The position numbers and the translations under genes were made by a program. This document shows, in pieces, positions 23,461 to 35,557 of a stretch of 64,000 nt of DNA. The notes beneath the pieces were generated by a model. That model saw only the letters and a list, made by a program, of their open reading frames with translations. It searched no databases and was not told the origin of the DNA. Location of the stretch: contig OZ020267.1 of NCBI GenBank assembly GCA_963971225.1, positions 97,267,648-97,331,647 of the forward strand, read 5' to 3'. Position 1 is the stretch's first letter; every line of letters begins with the position of its first letter. This DNA is from Melieria omissa (Eukaryota > Arthropoda > Insecta > Diptera > Ulidiidae).

Positions 23461-24089
23461 TCAACATTAATTTAACATAATTTTTTGTATGTAAAACAAC
23501 TGCATTAAAATATATTTAATTAAGAAAATTTTGTCAATACATTAATTAGAATTAGATTAGGTTAAAATGGCTGTTTGGGTACGGGAGTTTGCCGAAAGAC
23601 ACATTTAGGCCACAAAATGGGTCTATTGTCTTGTCACAACGTAAAACTGGTCTGCCTTACTGCAATTCGAAGAACCTACACAAGTCAATTCAAACCCTAG
23701 CAAGTCTTTGATGTTGACTGATCCGAGGTTATTTAAGTTGTTAAGGAAGGGAGAGCCTAGAGATTCAATTTTTTTGTCTAGGGAGCTGGGCAGTGGTATA
23801 GAAGTTATCTTTCTTCACTTCATTTTGGCAACTGCGGCTTTTTAAACATAAAAGTAGAGATTTTCTTCAAATTCAGCTATAGTGATATCTGTTCCAGAGA
23901 GCTAAAGATCAATGAATCAACTTGAATACCGAATAGATTATCTATGTTCCAGGCGAAAGTAGTATCTATCCACTAAGCCTGTAGGTTGGTTGGCTACCTT
24001 TAAAGAAAGAATCACCAATTCTTTCAACAGTCAAGGGGCCGTGTGAAATAGCAAGGAGGTTATCTTCGAACTAGCTTGCCAATCGTCGA
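23461..24089. other. Repeat-like sequence of unknown family
   Basis: It begins near 23535 with AGATTAGGTTAAAATGGCTG and has more balanced composition than the flanks. A short + strand frame reading SKSLMLTDPRLFKLLRKGE lies near 23700. Its position just upstream of LINE remnants suggests it may be their 5' region with the middle deleted, but I recognise no domain. Confidence 0.35.
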
Positions 24090-24700
24090 TGGGTTGAGGG
24101 GCATAGAAACATTGAGAGTAAGGAAATATCGGACAAGTTTGCTATAAGAAATTCTCGGGGAACTTGTCTACTGAACCACAGTTTTCCTCATTTGGGCATA
24201 AGAACGCTGAGGTCAACGAAAGAGCAGTCAAGCTTTCTAGGAGAGGTTTCTTTCTTGATCAATGAGATTCGGTGGAGGTCCCCACTCCAATAACGAAATC
24301 TCTAAGGACCTCCTAGCTAAGGCAGACAGGAGAGGGCATAAGGTATAATATGCAGGATTAGTAGATCAATCTGGCCGATATACGACAAAAACAAATCAGC
24401 GGAACTGAATTTAAAAATGGGAGGTGAATTAGCCAAACTGTCAGCGGTGATCTCAGGCCTCTGGTCTATCGGGTAGCATGCAGCTAGGATGGGTATCTTT
24501 CACAACATCAGCTACCGAAGCTGTTGCGATCCAGTGGAGAAAACAACTATTGAGCACTTCCTCTAAACCTGCCCAGTCTTAGCAAGAAAAAAGCTGAAAA
24601 CGGTAGGGAAACTTTTTTCGAGAATATCAAGAAAAATCAAGAAAAATCAGCGATTTTCTAGTCTCCATCAACACTTTAAACTGACTGTAAAAAGCCACGG
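24090..24700 (+). pseudogene. Decayed LINE ORF2 3' end (RNase H and C-terminal zinc region)
   Basis: Frame-shifted pieces read like the end of an RNase H domain: GHRNIESKEISDKFAIRN near 24100-24170, then again GGPHSNNEISKDLLAKAD near 24272-24330. They are followed by the C-terminal domain near 24445-24610, with GLWSIG, HAARMGI, RSCCDP, TIEHFL, a stop, and TCPVLARKKLKTVGK. This is the normal order at the end of I/Jockey-group ORF2 proteins. Two in-frame stops in the C-terminal part and the duplicated RNase H piece show it is dead. Confidence 0.7.
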
Positions 24701-26435
24701 TTTGGAATGGTCTGAGACTCAGACTCAGTTACTTAGACTCTGAGTAAGTACCGATAAAATGGTACCAAAACGGCGCATTTCAATTGGTATCAGTTGGAAT
24801 TTTATTAATTTAACACATTCTCATTTTGATTCAAATGACTAAAGTCAATCCTAGCATCAATTTCATGTATTCTCCAAAAGTGAATATTAGTAAAAATTTA
24901 GCTTACTAACTTTTCAATGTTAATTCCTGAACTTTTAAGTCATGAAACTTGTAGAACGTTTGTCAGTTCCAGCATGAACAATACTCTGTATCAGCAAATG
25001 TCCTTACAACCGCAAAAAAGCTACGACACGTATAACTTTCACTTTGCAAAAACCCCCAAAATACAAAAACAACAACGAAAACCCACTGACAAAACAACTC
25101 AAACAACACACGGTTCCAGCATGTCTGCCGTTTCGTGTGTTTATTTCGCTTGTCTCCATATCCTGCAACCCCGCTGAGTGTCCTTAGCGTCGTCTGCCGG
25201 CCTGCCACTTGTTTATGGCGTCTGCGGCTTGACTCCCGCCACACAGCTGACCAGCCTCCGACCACACTTTTCAACTTCGCAGTCAACGACGACATTGAAA
25301 ACAGATATCCTTCGTTCACCTCGACTCGACTCGGCTCACTCTCACTTTGCTGCATAGCTGGCAGATATTTTCAACAGTTTTTGTGCAGCAATGAACATGT
25401 TGGCGCCCGTGCCGCACTTTTACTTGTCCCACGTAGCAGCAACCCCGCAAAAAGGCTGTGTTTACAAACAGTAAAAACCAGCGTTAGACAGAGCGTTTTT
25501 GCTGGAAAAGGACATGCAGCCAACACCGAGAAAAATATTCAAACAAAATAAAAACAAAGTAAAGCGAAGCGAAGCGAGCCGAGCAGAGCAAAGCAAACAA
25601 ACGGCATTTAAATTCAAAACCATTAACAGCAGCGCACAGCTGTGCACCGAAGCGACGAGTCGAAATGGGGCACAACTATTTTGAGTCGGGGGGACGAGAG
25701 AGCTCCAACAGTCGTCCTTGTTGTGGGGCAAAAGTTTTGCTATAAAAATTGTACACAATGCAATTTCAGTGCGCCCATCTTTGAAATTGTTGGGCTGCTT
25801 TTTCATTTGAATGCCGCACAATGACAAAAGCACGCAGAGACAAAAGGGGAAGAGCGAATTTTGTGTGAGGAAGGGGGGCGGGGGGGAGTGCGTTGGCATG
25901 GCGATTTAGTAACATTATCCCGCAGCTTACTGATATGTTTCGAGTGGCTGTTGGCATAAATATGACGGACAGTAATGACAAACGGATGTGAGCTGCGCGC
26001 TGGCATGGCAACACTGGCGGCTGCATTGAAGGGTTCCTTGTGCGTTCTATGCAAAAAAAAAATATAGATTTGCATATATTGTGGGGACTGAACGTAGCTG
26101 CAGCCTGTAAGGACTCACTGGAGAGTTGTGTAGAGTTGAAGGTGGGTGCGTAATTAAAATACTTCAAAGCGTATGCAAAATTTTTTTTAATTTCTGCTGT
26201 TTTTCTGTTGGCCATTTTATGAAGCAGGAAATTGTGGTGCGGCTTTTGGGGATGAACAAGGCTACAAGAGGGAGGGGTGGAGATAATTAATAAGCAATTT
26301 GCGCGCGAGATTAAATGGCATAAATAGTGTGTTGTTGTTGTTTTAGAAAAAAACATTTTGCAAGGACCTCATAATGATGGCAACTTTATGCGCGGCATAA
26401 ATTGATTTTGTTCTAGGATGAAGCGCAGTTAAATA
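24701..26435. other. Intronic sequence with a GC-rich stretch (about 25120-26050)
   Basis: Open frames on both strands (25135-25551 plus, 25462-25899 minus, 25766-26356 minus) overlap one another. None has domain character or convincing splice borders. GCGAAGCGAAGCGAGC near 25564-25580 is a short simple repeat. Confidence 0.45.
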
Positions 26436-27095
26436 TTTTGTTGAGAAAGGCAATGTTGGAAAAAGATTTTTTAATATCTTGGAAATCATAGAAACAACGA
26501 AAGGTCCTTGGAAAAATCTGAAGTAAATTCTTAGATACTCGAATCATCCAGACTATGAAAAGGATCCAAATACACAAGAATACACTTTGCAAGTTGCTGA
26601 AATGATTTTTTTGTTTTGAAAGACAGTGTTGAGAAACAGTTTTTTAATGTCTTGAGAAACATAAAAACAAGACCTCTTGAAAATTTTTGAAATCATTTTA
26701 GAAACTCAAATAAGCCACAGCTTTGAAGAGGACTCAAATACGGAAGAGTGCACTTCGTTAGTGGCTGCAATGGAATTTTTTGTTTTGAAAGACAGTGTTC
26801 GGAAACAGTTTTTTAATGTCTTGAGAAAAAAAGAAACAAAAGTACTCCTTGAATATTTTGAAACTGTCATTTTTGAAACTGGAATCAGCCACAGCTTATG
26901 GAGACGACTCAAATACTGAAGAGTACACTTTCTTAGTGGCTGCAATGAATGTTTTTGTGTAGGAACCCAGTGTTGAGAAATGATTTTTAAACAACGTGAG
27001 ACACATAAAAACACCGAATATTCCTTTAAAAATTCACAAATATCAAATGAAGAGTACTTATCCAAATACACAAATGTACACTTTGTAAGTGACTC
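26436..27095. repeat. Tandem repeat, four units of about 170 bp
   Basis: The phrase GACAGTGTTGAGAAACAGTT followed by TTTTAATGTCTTGAGAAACATAA recurs near 26447, 26621, 26787 and 26963. Between the copies lie AAATACGGAAGAGTGCACTT and TTAGTGGCTGCAATG. Identity between the middle units is high. Frames within it (26677-26919 plus, 26706-27071 minus) exist only because the unit lacks stops in those frames. Confidence 0.85.
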
Positions 27096-27254
27096 CCAAA
27101 GCTCAGTGCAGAGGTTCGAGTCCTAAAATAGCCAGCACCAAATAAAAAAGTTATAAGAATCTTAAGAAATCAAGAAAATAAATGGTAATGGAAACCTTTC
27201 AACAAATCTACTGGGAAAGAACGTATACAACGATGTCTTTTCCCTGACCTGACC

Positions 27255-27425
27255 TACACAATTTCCTCGCCAAGACCAAACGGTTTCCAAAAGAGTCCTT
27301 TTGGATCTAAAGGAAACGCAACAACTAGGGAAGGATCCACCATAAGGTTCTAGCAAGGATTATAGCCAAAAGGGTCTCCGAGTGGAAGTGCAAGTTCACA
27401 GTCCCTTTCTGAAACCTACAATGTA
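27255..27425 (+). mobile_element. Second copy of the short repeat found at 17676-17954
   Basis: It shares TCTACACAATTTCCTCGCC, AAGACCAAACGGTTTCC and GGGTCTCCGAGTGGAAGTGC with the first copy, in the same orientation. There is no CCTAA array and no LINE next to it, and the 3' end reads CTGAAACCTAC. This shows the repeat exists independently of the LINE. Confidence 0.75.
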
Positions 27426-29790
27426 AAAACCTTAGGGTGGTGTGATGGTGTCCTTCCCTAGTCGTATCGTTCCTTATTGAACCAAATTTATCTCTAAATG
27501 TTTTAACACAACTAATTTAATTTTTTTGAATAATGTGTGATTGAGTTTTCCCAGAAAAATTGTTTGCTGATTCCTTACTAGGCCATCTTATATGAATAAC
27601 TCTAAAACCATTCAAGGTATGCAATGAGTATTGAAAAAGTTTCAAGTCACAACTGACTATTAGCAAGTTTATATTCACCATCGATAGTCCAAATTTTGTC
27701 CCTCCCAGAGAGATTTTTACTCATTTTCTATTAGGTTGGATCACTGAAACTACGAAACCTCATAATTCTTTTGAAGTGATTTTGAATAAATCTCTCTCAG
27801 GTGTATCCAGCTTCTTTGTTCAACTAACCACTTCAATTTCAACTAACCACTAATTATTTATTTTTAATGTTTCGTCCTTTTCAGGTGCAGTCCCATTGAT
27901 TCTCTGTGAGAGTAGATTTTGAAAACTTTAAAACTGTTTGGTCCAGTCGTAGACTTTCGACAGTAATTTTTATTGGGCCACAGATTTTCAGCTTTATTCA
28001 TTCAATTACGTCTGAATCCATTTATTTTTTCATTGCAAGAGATATTTCTACTGAAATTTTCTTAGAATGGAAAAATTATTTCAGCATTTTCTATATTTTC
28101 TATTTATTATATATTTCCAATATAGATCAGCTATATCCTTCTTTTTCCGTTTAAATTAATTATTTGTTATTGGTAATGTCTCATACCTTCCAAGCACATT
28201 TCTATTGATTTTTTGCAAGTTCGAATTTGTTGACTAACTCTGACAACACTCGAATTTGTCAGAGTCTTTGAACAACATTGACATCAGACAATTTCTTTCA
28301 CCTTCTTCCAGTTTTTTTTAATACAAAGAATTTAATTTTTGTTTGTAACTTTTTGTCCCATCTCCGCTTTAGCTCGATTCAGCTCGTTCACTCTCTGCAC
28401 TTCATTTGGGCATTTAAATTTCACAATCAGCGAAAGTCATCGTCACTTTCGCGAATGTTTGCATACCAGCTGTGACCATGCAAAGCCAAAGTACGCATCA
28501 CAACCTCTCCTTTTCCTCCTCCCTCCTCCACTACTCCACAGATTTCTCGCATTTTGTCGTTAAGCAACGACCAAACCGAAAGTTAAACGCTTTCGTTTAC
28601 AATTTCTGTCGCTAACGACAGCACAACAGCCACTTCAACGCCCACAACTTCTACTCCGTTTTCTGCATAAGCTCCATGCGCCCTCGTGCTCTTCCTGCTT
28701 GCATGCGTTTCTCATTACCTTCGCTTGCACACTTCCACCTCTTTGCTCTGCAACGACTTTCGCTCCACCTTCGCTGCTCATTCGTCTTCCGCTTTCAACC
28801 ACCCACACAGCGCAGCAGTTTCCGCTTCCTGTCTGCGGGGATTTCCCCACCACTTGCGGCGTTGTTTGCCATGTTTGCAGTGTCGTTTACGAGCGACAGT
28901 CCCCAGTCTCCTTCCCAAACATATAAAACACGCATTTTTCCGTGCGGCCCCACAACATTTCTCATTTCTCGTCTCAGTTTTGGGGGTCGCGCACAATGAT
29001 GACTAACAAATAAACTTTCTAAATTTTGGCCGCATGTTTTGAATTTTCTGGACTTGAAGCCGTCGCCCGGTGCGTTTTGGTTTTGGCATTTCGTCTGGCA
29101 TTGAACCGTTGGAAAATCATTGTAAGGACACGCAGTTTTCTATGCTGCGATTTCTTTGCTTTTCTGGGGGGCACAATAAGGACATTTGAGAACAAACTTG
29201 GAGATTCGTTTTATGGTTTGTTGGGGGTTGCACTGGTTTTTTGGTACAGAAAAATTTGGAAAAATAGGCATGAAAAAAGCGTAAAATGCAATGCCAAGTG
29301 GGTATCGATATGTGTGGATATTTCCGGCAAACAATGCAATAAATCAAATTAAATTTGCTTAAGTGAGTCACGCCAGAGGGTGAATCGTTTGAATTCTGAA
29401 GGGATTTGTAGGTTAAGCGGGTTTGAGTTTTGACATTTTTTGTAATATTTCATACGAGAATTTATGTGATGGAATATTTCAGAGGAAGGAAATGAAAGCC
29501 CAAAGAAGACGGAAAAGGCATCAATTTTCAAAAACCTTGATAAGGAAACTTCAGCATGAAGTTAACAAATATTAAATATTTTTTTTTTAAGAAATAAATC
29601 TGGAAGAAGAAGAAAAACTGGTAAAAGGTTGGGGTTTAGAAAAAATTTTCTGCTAAGCAGACTTCAGCAAGAAGATAAAAAATAGTGAAAGATAAAAAAG
29701 TCACCTTGTTTTGAGGTTAAGATTTTGAAAATGTGTTGGGAAACCCTCATACAGTGTAATTTGTTTTTGTATTTAGAGAACATGAAAGCC
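27426..29790. other. Intronic sequence with a C-rich island (about 28480-29010)
   Basis: Most of it is AT-rich. The island at 28480-29010 has three overlapping + strand frames and minus-strand frames, all of biased composition (F/H/S/P or the reverse complement). No exon could be supported. Confidence 0.45.
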
Positions 29791-30115
29791 GAAATATTTT
29801 TAAGCTGAACCAATGATATTTTTTTAAATTAAGTTTTATAGATTTTTTGTAAAATTTGAAATTTTTCAAATTGAAATTTCTTTTGAAATTTTTTACCGAA
29901 AAGTTAAGATTGAAATTTGAATTATTTTGAAAACTTAATTGATGCATTTTGCATTTTTAAGCTGAACCAATGATATTTTGTAAAAAAAGTTTCATAGATT
30001 TTTTGCAGAATTTGAAGTTTTTCACGCATGATTTTCTTTTGAAATTTTGGCTGCAAAATTCAGCTTCAAATATTTCAATATTTTGAAAATTTAATTAATG
30101 CATTTTGCATTTCTC
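29791..30115. repeat. Two-unit tandem duplication of about 157 bp
   Basis: TTTTTAAGCTGAACCAATGA followed by TATTTT, TAGATTTTTTG and TTTTGAAAATTTAATTAATG / CATTTTGCATTT occurs at about 29797-29953 and again at 29954-30112. Both copies are AT-rich and non-coding. Confidence 0.75.
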
Positions 30116-30626
30116 AGATGAAGTTTGCGATTTGAAGTGTATAACATAAATATTTTTTAAAATCTTTTTTAAGATTACAAAATACAATTTTTAAATTTGA
30201 ATTTTTTCAATTTTCTTTGGCTGCAAAATTTTGGATTCAAAATGTAAAGGTTTTTTAGTCGTTATAAAGGAGAATATTTTTTTCCTTCTCCCATATTTCA
30301 AAGTGGTACTAAAACCTCTCATGTTGGCAACTCTATTCTCTGTTTCCGTTGAGAACAATTTATCGTTACGTCTAAGCCAGAAGTTGTCTCTCATCACTGT
30401 GTCCCTTTTAGCACAAACAAATCTTGACACAAACCCAATTTCATTAAGAACTTCACCAACGAACCAACAATGCCGCACGGTGAAAATGTTCCACCATAAC
30501 GGATACCACTTTCTCACCAATCTCTCACTAGGTAAATTTTTCACATTTCACTAACTGCTTATTAAATCTTAGCAAACTCAGCAACCATTGTTGAAATTCC
30601 ATACACTTAATAATCAACAAACTCAC
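30116..30626. other. Intronic sequence, doubly open stretch of unknown nature
   Basis: 30231-30554 is open on the + strand and 30191-30544 on the minus strand. The two readings are of mixed composition and match no domain known to me. It lies just downstream, in gene orientation, of the recognised exon and may be a transposon scrap. Confidence 0.3.
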
Positions 30627-30964
30627 CTATTCACCATGGTGTCATTGCCGTTTTGTGCGTGCTGTTGCTGCTGTTGTTGTTGCTGTTGTTGTTGTAGTTG
30701 CAGCTGTTGTCGTTCTTGCTGCTGTTGATTGGTTGTAGTGCCTGCTGTTGTGGTAGGATTTGTTGTTGTGGCAACTACAACATTAGCATTTGGTGTTGTT
30801 GTATTGGCTTGCTGCTTCGACTGTTGCTTGTAGCGGCTCAATGCAAAGAACAACGCCAATACGGCTTTTAGGCGACCGGCACAGATATCGTTGGTGGTAA
30901 TGTTATCCAAGCCGCAAACCGCTTGAGCGCGCAACACATTCAGGCACGATTGGACGTTGTCGTA
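30627..30964 (-). CDS. sick: Internal exon: C-terminal half of a CH domain, neuron navigator (NAV)/sickie type, then Q/T-rich linker
   Basis: This 338-nt exon runs from a good acceptor (pyrimidine-rich TTCTCTTCTCACTCTTGCAG ending at 30965) to a donor (AATAG/GTGAGT at 30627/30626). It is read in phase 0 and exits in phase 2. It encodes about 112 residues. YDNVQSCLNVLRAQ, ICAGRLKAVLALFFALSRYK and QQSKQQ follow the second half of the CH domain in vertebrate NAV2/NAV3 and Drosophila sickie, where LKA-L-LFF-LSRYKQQ is diagnostic. A T/N-rich tract and a glutamine run follow, as in NAV proteins after the CH domain. NAV proteins link the cytoskeleton to neurite guidance. The first half of the CH domain must lie in an upstream exon that I did not find between 30965 and 64000. 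The gene symbol is inferred from motif recall. Confidence 0.72.
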
Positions 30965-32399
30965 CTGCAAGAGTGAGAAGAGAAGATGGGTATATGTTGA
31001 GTTAGCGAGGCTTGAGGTGAGATGAATGGTGTTGAAGGTCCAGTGCGCAACGTTTCAGATGCACGTGGCTGTGAGCAACAGCGTCGAAGGAAATTATTTA
31101 AAAATTTGGTGGAATGAAATTTAATTTATGGGTTTGCATGGGTGTGAAATTGAATGTGATGGGTTAGTGATAAAGTAATTTTTTGCTTGATCAAAAAATG
31201 TTTATGTACTGAAAAAATTATGAGAAATTTGTGTAAAACGATTCTTACAGACTCGAAAGTTTCTTTGAGAGTCACATAATGGATTAACCTTCAAAATGGC
31301 CACAAATTATTAAACAAAACGATGCATATTTACCCTGAATCGAATCATTCTAATTATGTCAAATAAAGGCTTAAATTTCATGCAAGAATGGGCTATATTT
31401 ATAGACCTTTTTTAGAACTTTTTTGAAAAGGGATCATTATTTTCTTTACAAAAAATTCCATATCGTTTCTAACGGTTGGTGCTTTCAACTGTTTAGAATA
31501 TTTAAGCTTAGTCATTCGTCACCCATTCACACCAAACTCGTCTCCCAGTAGCTGCACGAGTCTGAGTCAGACTTGCCACCTGGGCCCACTCATTGTTCGC
31601 TCGAGTTATAACGTAGGTGCTGTTGCACGTTTATTTGGTAATAAATGCAAGAACAACAACAAAGCCCACAAATACATGTGCATCCATTAGGCGCTTTAGC
31701 AAACAACAAAAACACTGCAGAGCATGCAGACAAATTGCTTTATCAACAAATGTCAAACTTCCGCGCCATTAAATTGAACAGTCATGATTCTTCTACAAAT
31801 CGTTGCCTCACTCCATACTCATTCAACTTTTTCTTCTTCATCGGCTTTTACTTCCCCTTCATTTTTATTATCATTTATAATGGTTTTTATGCTCAAATCA
31901 ATCTACATAAACATTAAAATTTATTTATACCAAAAAACAAGAACATTGCCAACATTTTTAACTGTTTCAGGCATTTCGCATACAAACCGCCGTTCCACAG
32001 TCGCCACACATTACGCACAAGAATGCATTAAGATAAGCGTCAAAGTCAAGGCGCTTGTCACACTGACAGCACCGCAGCGCAAACGTCAATTGTTCTAAGT
32101 TTAACACAAATTTGTCAACGACAAAGAAGACAACAGTGGCTGCTCCAAAAAAATTACGTGATTTTTGTTGTTGTTTGCTTTGGCTTCTTGTTTGTGCCAG
32201 ACGTAAAAAACTAAAAAAAAATCGAAAGCCCCAACCGACAGTTGACAGTTACAGCACAAGATGGATGACATTTGTTGCCAACACTTGCGGCCACGTTGAC
32301 AATGCCGCACGACAAAACAGCTGATTGTCTGTGCGATTTGTGTTTACAGTGTTTTTCCTGCTTTCTGTTGATTTATCTTGAATGATTTTTATTAAAGTT
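30965..32399. other. Intron sequence, no gene seen
   Basis: This is the start of the large intron upstream of the CH exon, in minus-strand gene orientation. Short frames at 31645-32324 show no domain features. A polypyrimidine tract and acceptor lie at its left edge. Confidence 0.5.
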
Positions 32400-34240
32400 T
32401 TACGGTGTAAAAGTTTACACATTGTTCAGGTTTTTTGTTTAATTTTTTTCTCGCTAGTGTGGATATTAGTTGACACAATTGTCGTTGCTTTGTTTGTTTG
32501 AATGATTTTTTTCTCACTAGTAAAGTGAGTTGCATAAAGTAAGTTGCCTCGTTACTTATTGTTTTTATTGTTGTTTTGTGTTTAACGTTTTCTATTGAAA
32601 CTTTAATGTAAAAGCTTATATTTTGTTCAGATTTATGCTCACTTTTTTCTCACAAGTGCATTCAACAGTGTCTTCATTCTTCATTAATTATTACTTACTC
32701 AATGTTTTTGTTGCTGATTTGTATTTAGCGATTTTTATTGAAACTTTTATGTAAAAGTTTACATTTTTTTTAGTTTTTATGCTCACTTTTTTCTCACCAG
32801 TGCATTCAACAGTGTCTCCATTCTTCACTGTTTTTGTTGCCTGTTCATTGTCCTTCAACGATTTTATTTTAACGGTAAATTATTAAAAAAATTATTGAAC
32901 AATACAATTATTCTACGATTTTTTTTTCTCACTAGTGTTAACATAACTCGCCACACTTCTTATTGGTTTGGTCTATTAAACTTCCTTATTAAAATTTATC
33001 AGAACTTTTTATGTAAATGCTTACATTTTGTTCAGCTCTTCTGCTTACTTTTTTCTCACTAATGTAAATATAAGTTTTCATACATAATTAATATTGTTCT
33101 TCTTGTTTATTTTTAATTATTTATAGCCGATTTTTATTAGAAAATTACATTTTGCTCAGCTCTTCTTCTAACTTATTGCTCTTTCGTGTAAATATGAATT
33201 TTCATGCATATTTAGCTTTGTTCTTCTTGTATCTTTTTAATTATTCATTGCCGATATTTATTAAAAGTTTACATTTTGTTCAGCTCTCTTCTTGCTTTTT
33301 TCTCATTACTGTAGATACGAGTTGCCTTATTTCAATTTCCTTGTTGTTTTCATTGTTTGTTAATTAATTGTTAATTTTGACTGATTTGTTATTAAAACTT
33401 TTTATGCAGTATTCTATATTTTTTATTTAGTTATTCTGCTTAATTTTTTCTCATTAGTGTCTCTATGCATTCGCGCACGCGAGTCCCTATATTTCTTATT
33501 GTTCTTATTGTTCGTTGTCTGTAAGTTTTTCTAAATTTATTTTTGTTAACCCTTTTTCTGTAAGAGTTCACATTTTGCTCGGTTCTTCCGTTTCCATTTT
33601 TCTCACTAGTGTCTCTAGACATGAGTTGCCACAATTCCCCATTGATTTTGTTATATACTGATTCTTCCAAAACGAATATTATTACAGCTTTTTATGTAGA
33701 CAACTTTTTATGAAGAGTTATACAATACTTAGCTCAATTAATTTGCTAACTTTTTTCTCACTAGTGTAAGTTTGAGTTGTCAGTTGTAATGTAATGTTGT
33801 CAGTTGGTTTTGTTGTCAGTTAATTTTGTAAATCAATTAGTATGAACGTTTTTTCTGTAATAGTTCACATTTTGCTCGGCTCTTGTGCTTATTTTTTTCT
33901 CACTAGTGTCTCTATACGATCACTCACATGAGTTGCCACATTTCCCATTGTTTTTGTTATCTACTGATTCTTCCAAAGCGAATATTATTGATGCTTTTTA
34001 TGTAGAACATTTTTAAGAAGAGTTATACAATATTTGACTGTATGCAATTATTTACTTTTTTCTCACTAGTGTAAATCTAAGTTACTATATTCCTTACTGT
34101 TTGTAGATTGTTAATTTTACAAAAATTGTTATTCGCCTTTTTTATGTAAAAATTTTCTTTTTTCTTTTTTCTTTTCTAATAATTTTTTTCTCACCAGTGT
34201 CCCCCAAGTGTGCGATGAACATTTGTTGCCACATTTCTCA
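32400..34240. repeat. Degenerate array of 13 units with core TTTTTTCTCACTAGTGT
   Basis: The core TTTTTTCTCACTAGTGT recurs near 32441, 32503, 32641, 32784, 32919, 33048, 33295, 33443, 33596, 33751, 33892, 34055 and 34182, with a weak copy near 33165. The spacing averages about 140 bp. Between cores are looser shared phrases: TTATGTAAAAGTTTACATTT, GTTCAGCTCTTCTGCTTA and GAGTTGCCACATTTCTTATT. The core is better preserved than the spacers. No coding sense is visible. Confidence 0.85.
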
Positions 34241-35557
34241 TTGTTTTAATTGCTAGAAAATTTTTCGAAATATTATTTTCACAATGAAAAATGTGCCACA
34301 GAGTTCAAGTTCAATGCTTTTGTGTTTCACTCTTTCAATTCGGCGGCATTGACCGCAAATGCTCGAGTGTGCCAAGTGATGTCAGCGCTCAGCTTTTTTT
34401 CTATTCTTGAATTCTCTGCACGAAAACTCTTGTTTATGAGTTTTTTTCCTTCGAATTTTTTAAGTTTTTTAATTGTTTCAATAAATTTTTTAATTGCGCA
34501 CAGTGCACAGTGTGAAACAATGTTTAATTAAACTTTCAGGCGCGTTACTCAAGGTTGTGTTTTGTTGTTATTGTAAAATGTTTAGCCAAAAAACAACAAA
34601 TAAAAATAAACAAAAATATTAACGCGTATCTTTGCACTCTTTATCCAATTGAGGCCATCACTCGAAGTCTTGTTGTGTTGCTTAAATATTTTTTTTTAAT
34701 TTATAAATTTGCCAATGTGTTGTTTTTATTTTTTATGGTTATTGTTGTTGTTTTTACTGTTCATTTTATTGTTTTTAATAAACACCGCCGCTGTTCGCTG
34801 TCATGTTAACACATACGCCGCGTCGCTGCTCCACACTTTGCCTCATTGCTAGCAGAGCTTTTGATCAGAAACTGTGTCTCGCCACTTGGCGTTTGTTGTT
34901 TGACGTTTGGCTGGTCTTGACGTGCCGCGCTGAAGCAATCAATCAGACAATCAATCCGACATAACATGCAGCCAGTTAAATTTTTAGAACGATTTAGCGG
35001 AACATACAACGGAAGTTGTCATAAATACCAACGTTGTTAGAGCTCAAGGGGCAAATTTCAAATTTCAATAAAAACAAAAAATTTAGCCGCTAGATAAATG
35101 GATCTGGTGATAGAAATGAAAGGGGGTAGGCCGCCTCTCCACAAAAAAAGACATCTGTATTGCTAAAAAATCTATGGAGGAGAACCCCGGAAGGCCAGCG
35201 AGACCTGTAGAAGTCCAGTCGATCATGAGGTTGGCCAACTCGTATGAGGAGTAAGTTGGAAGGAGGCGAAACCAATGGTCGAGGTGCCCTATGCGGTGTA
35301 TGATTTCCTATGCCCCATTTGGTATTTTGAATGATAGACAAAGTGCTACATAGAAAGAAGCAAATGAAATCTTAAATTCTTAGTTTTTTGTTCGATCTAA
35401 CAATTAACTTTTTTTCTTACACCTGGCATCAGAGAGAGACTTAAAGTCCAATGGGCTAATCTGTTGATACAACTATGGTTGGCCATATCATATTTCTCTT
35501 CCACTCAGCGCTATGTGTCTTCCCCTTTCTTTGTTCTTTTAATACTTCTTTTTATTT
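34241..35557. other. Intronic sequence; repeat-like segment at 35090-35345
   Basis: Most of it is AT-rich with nothing recognisable. The segment 35090-35345 has balanced base composition unlike its flanks (CCCCGGAAGGCCAGCGAGAC, GAGGTGCCCTATGCGG) and is open on the minus strand. It looks like a retroposon fragment, but I recognise no domain in it. Confidence 0.35.

Noticed and set aside
25462..26356. Minus-strand ORFs of 145 and 196 codons
   Set aside because: No domain-like sequence, and they overlap + strand frames of equal quality.
26677..27071. ORFs with internal repeats on both strands
   Set aside because: They fall within the ~170-bp tandem repeat and exist because the unit lacks stops in those frames. 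No signature of a protein repeat.
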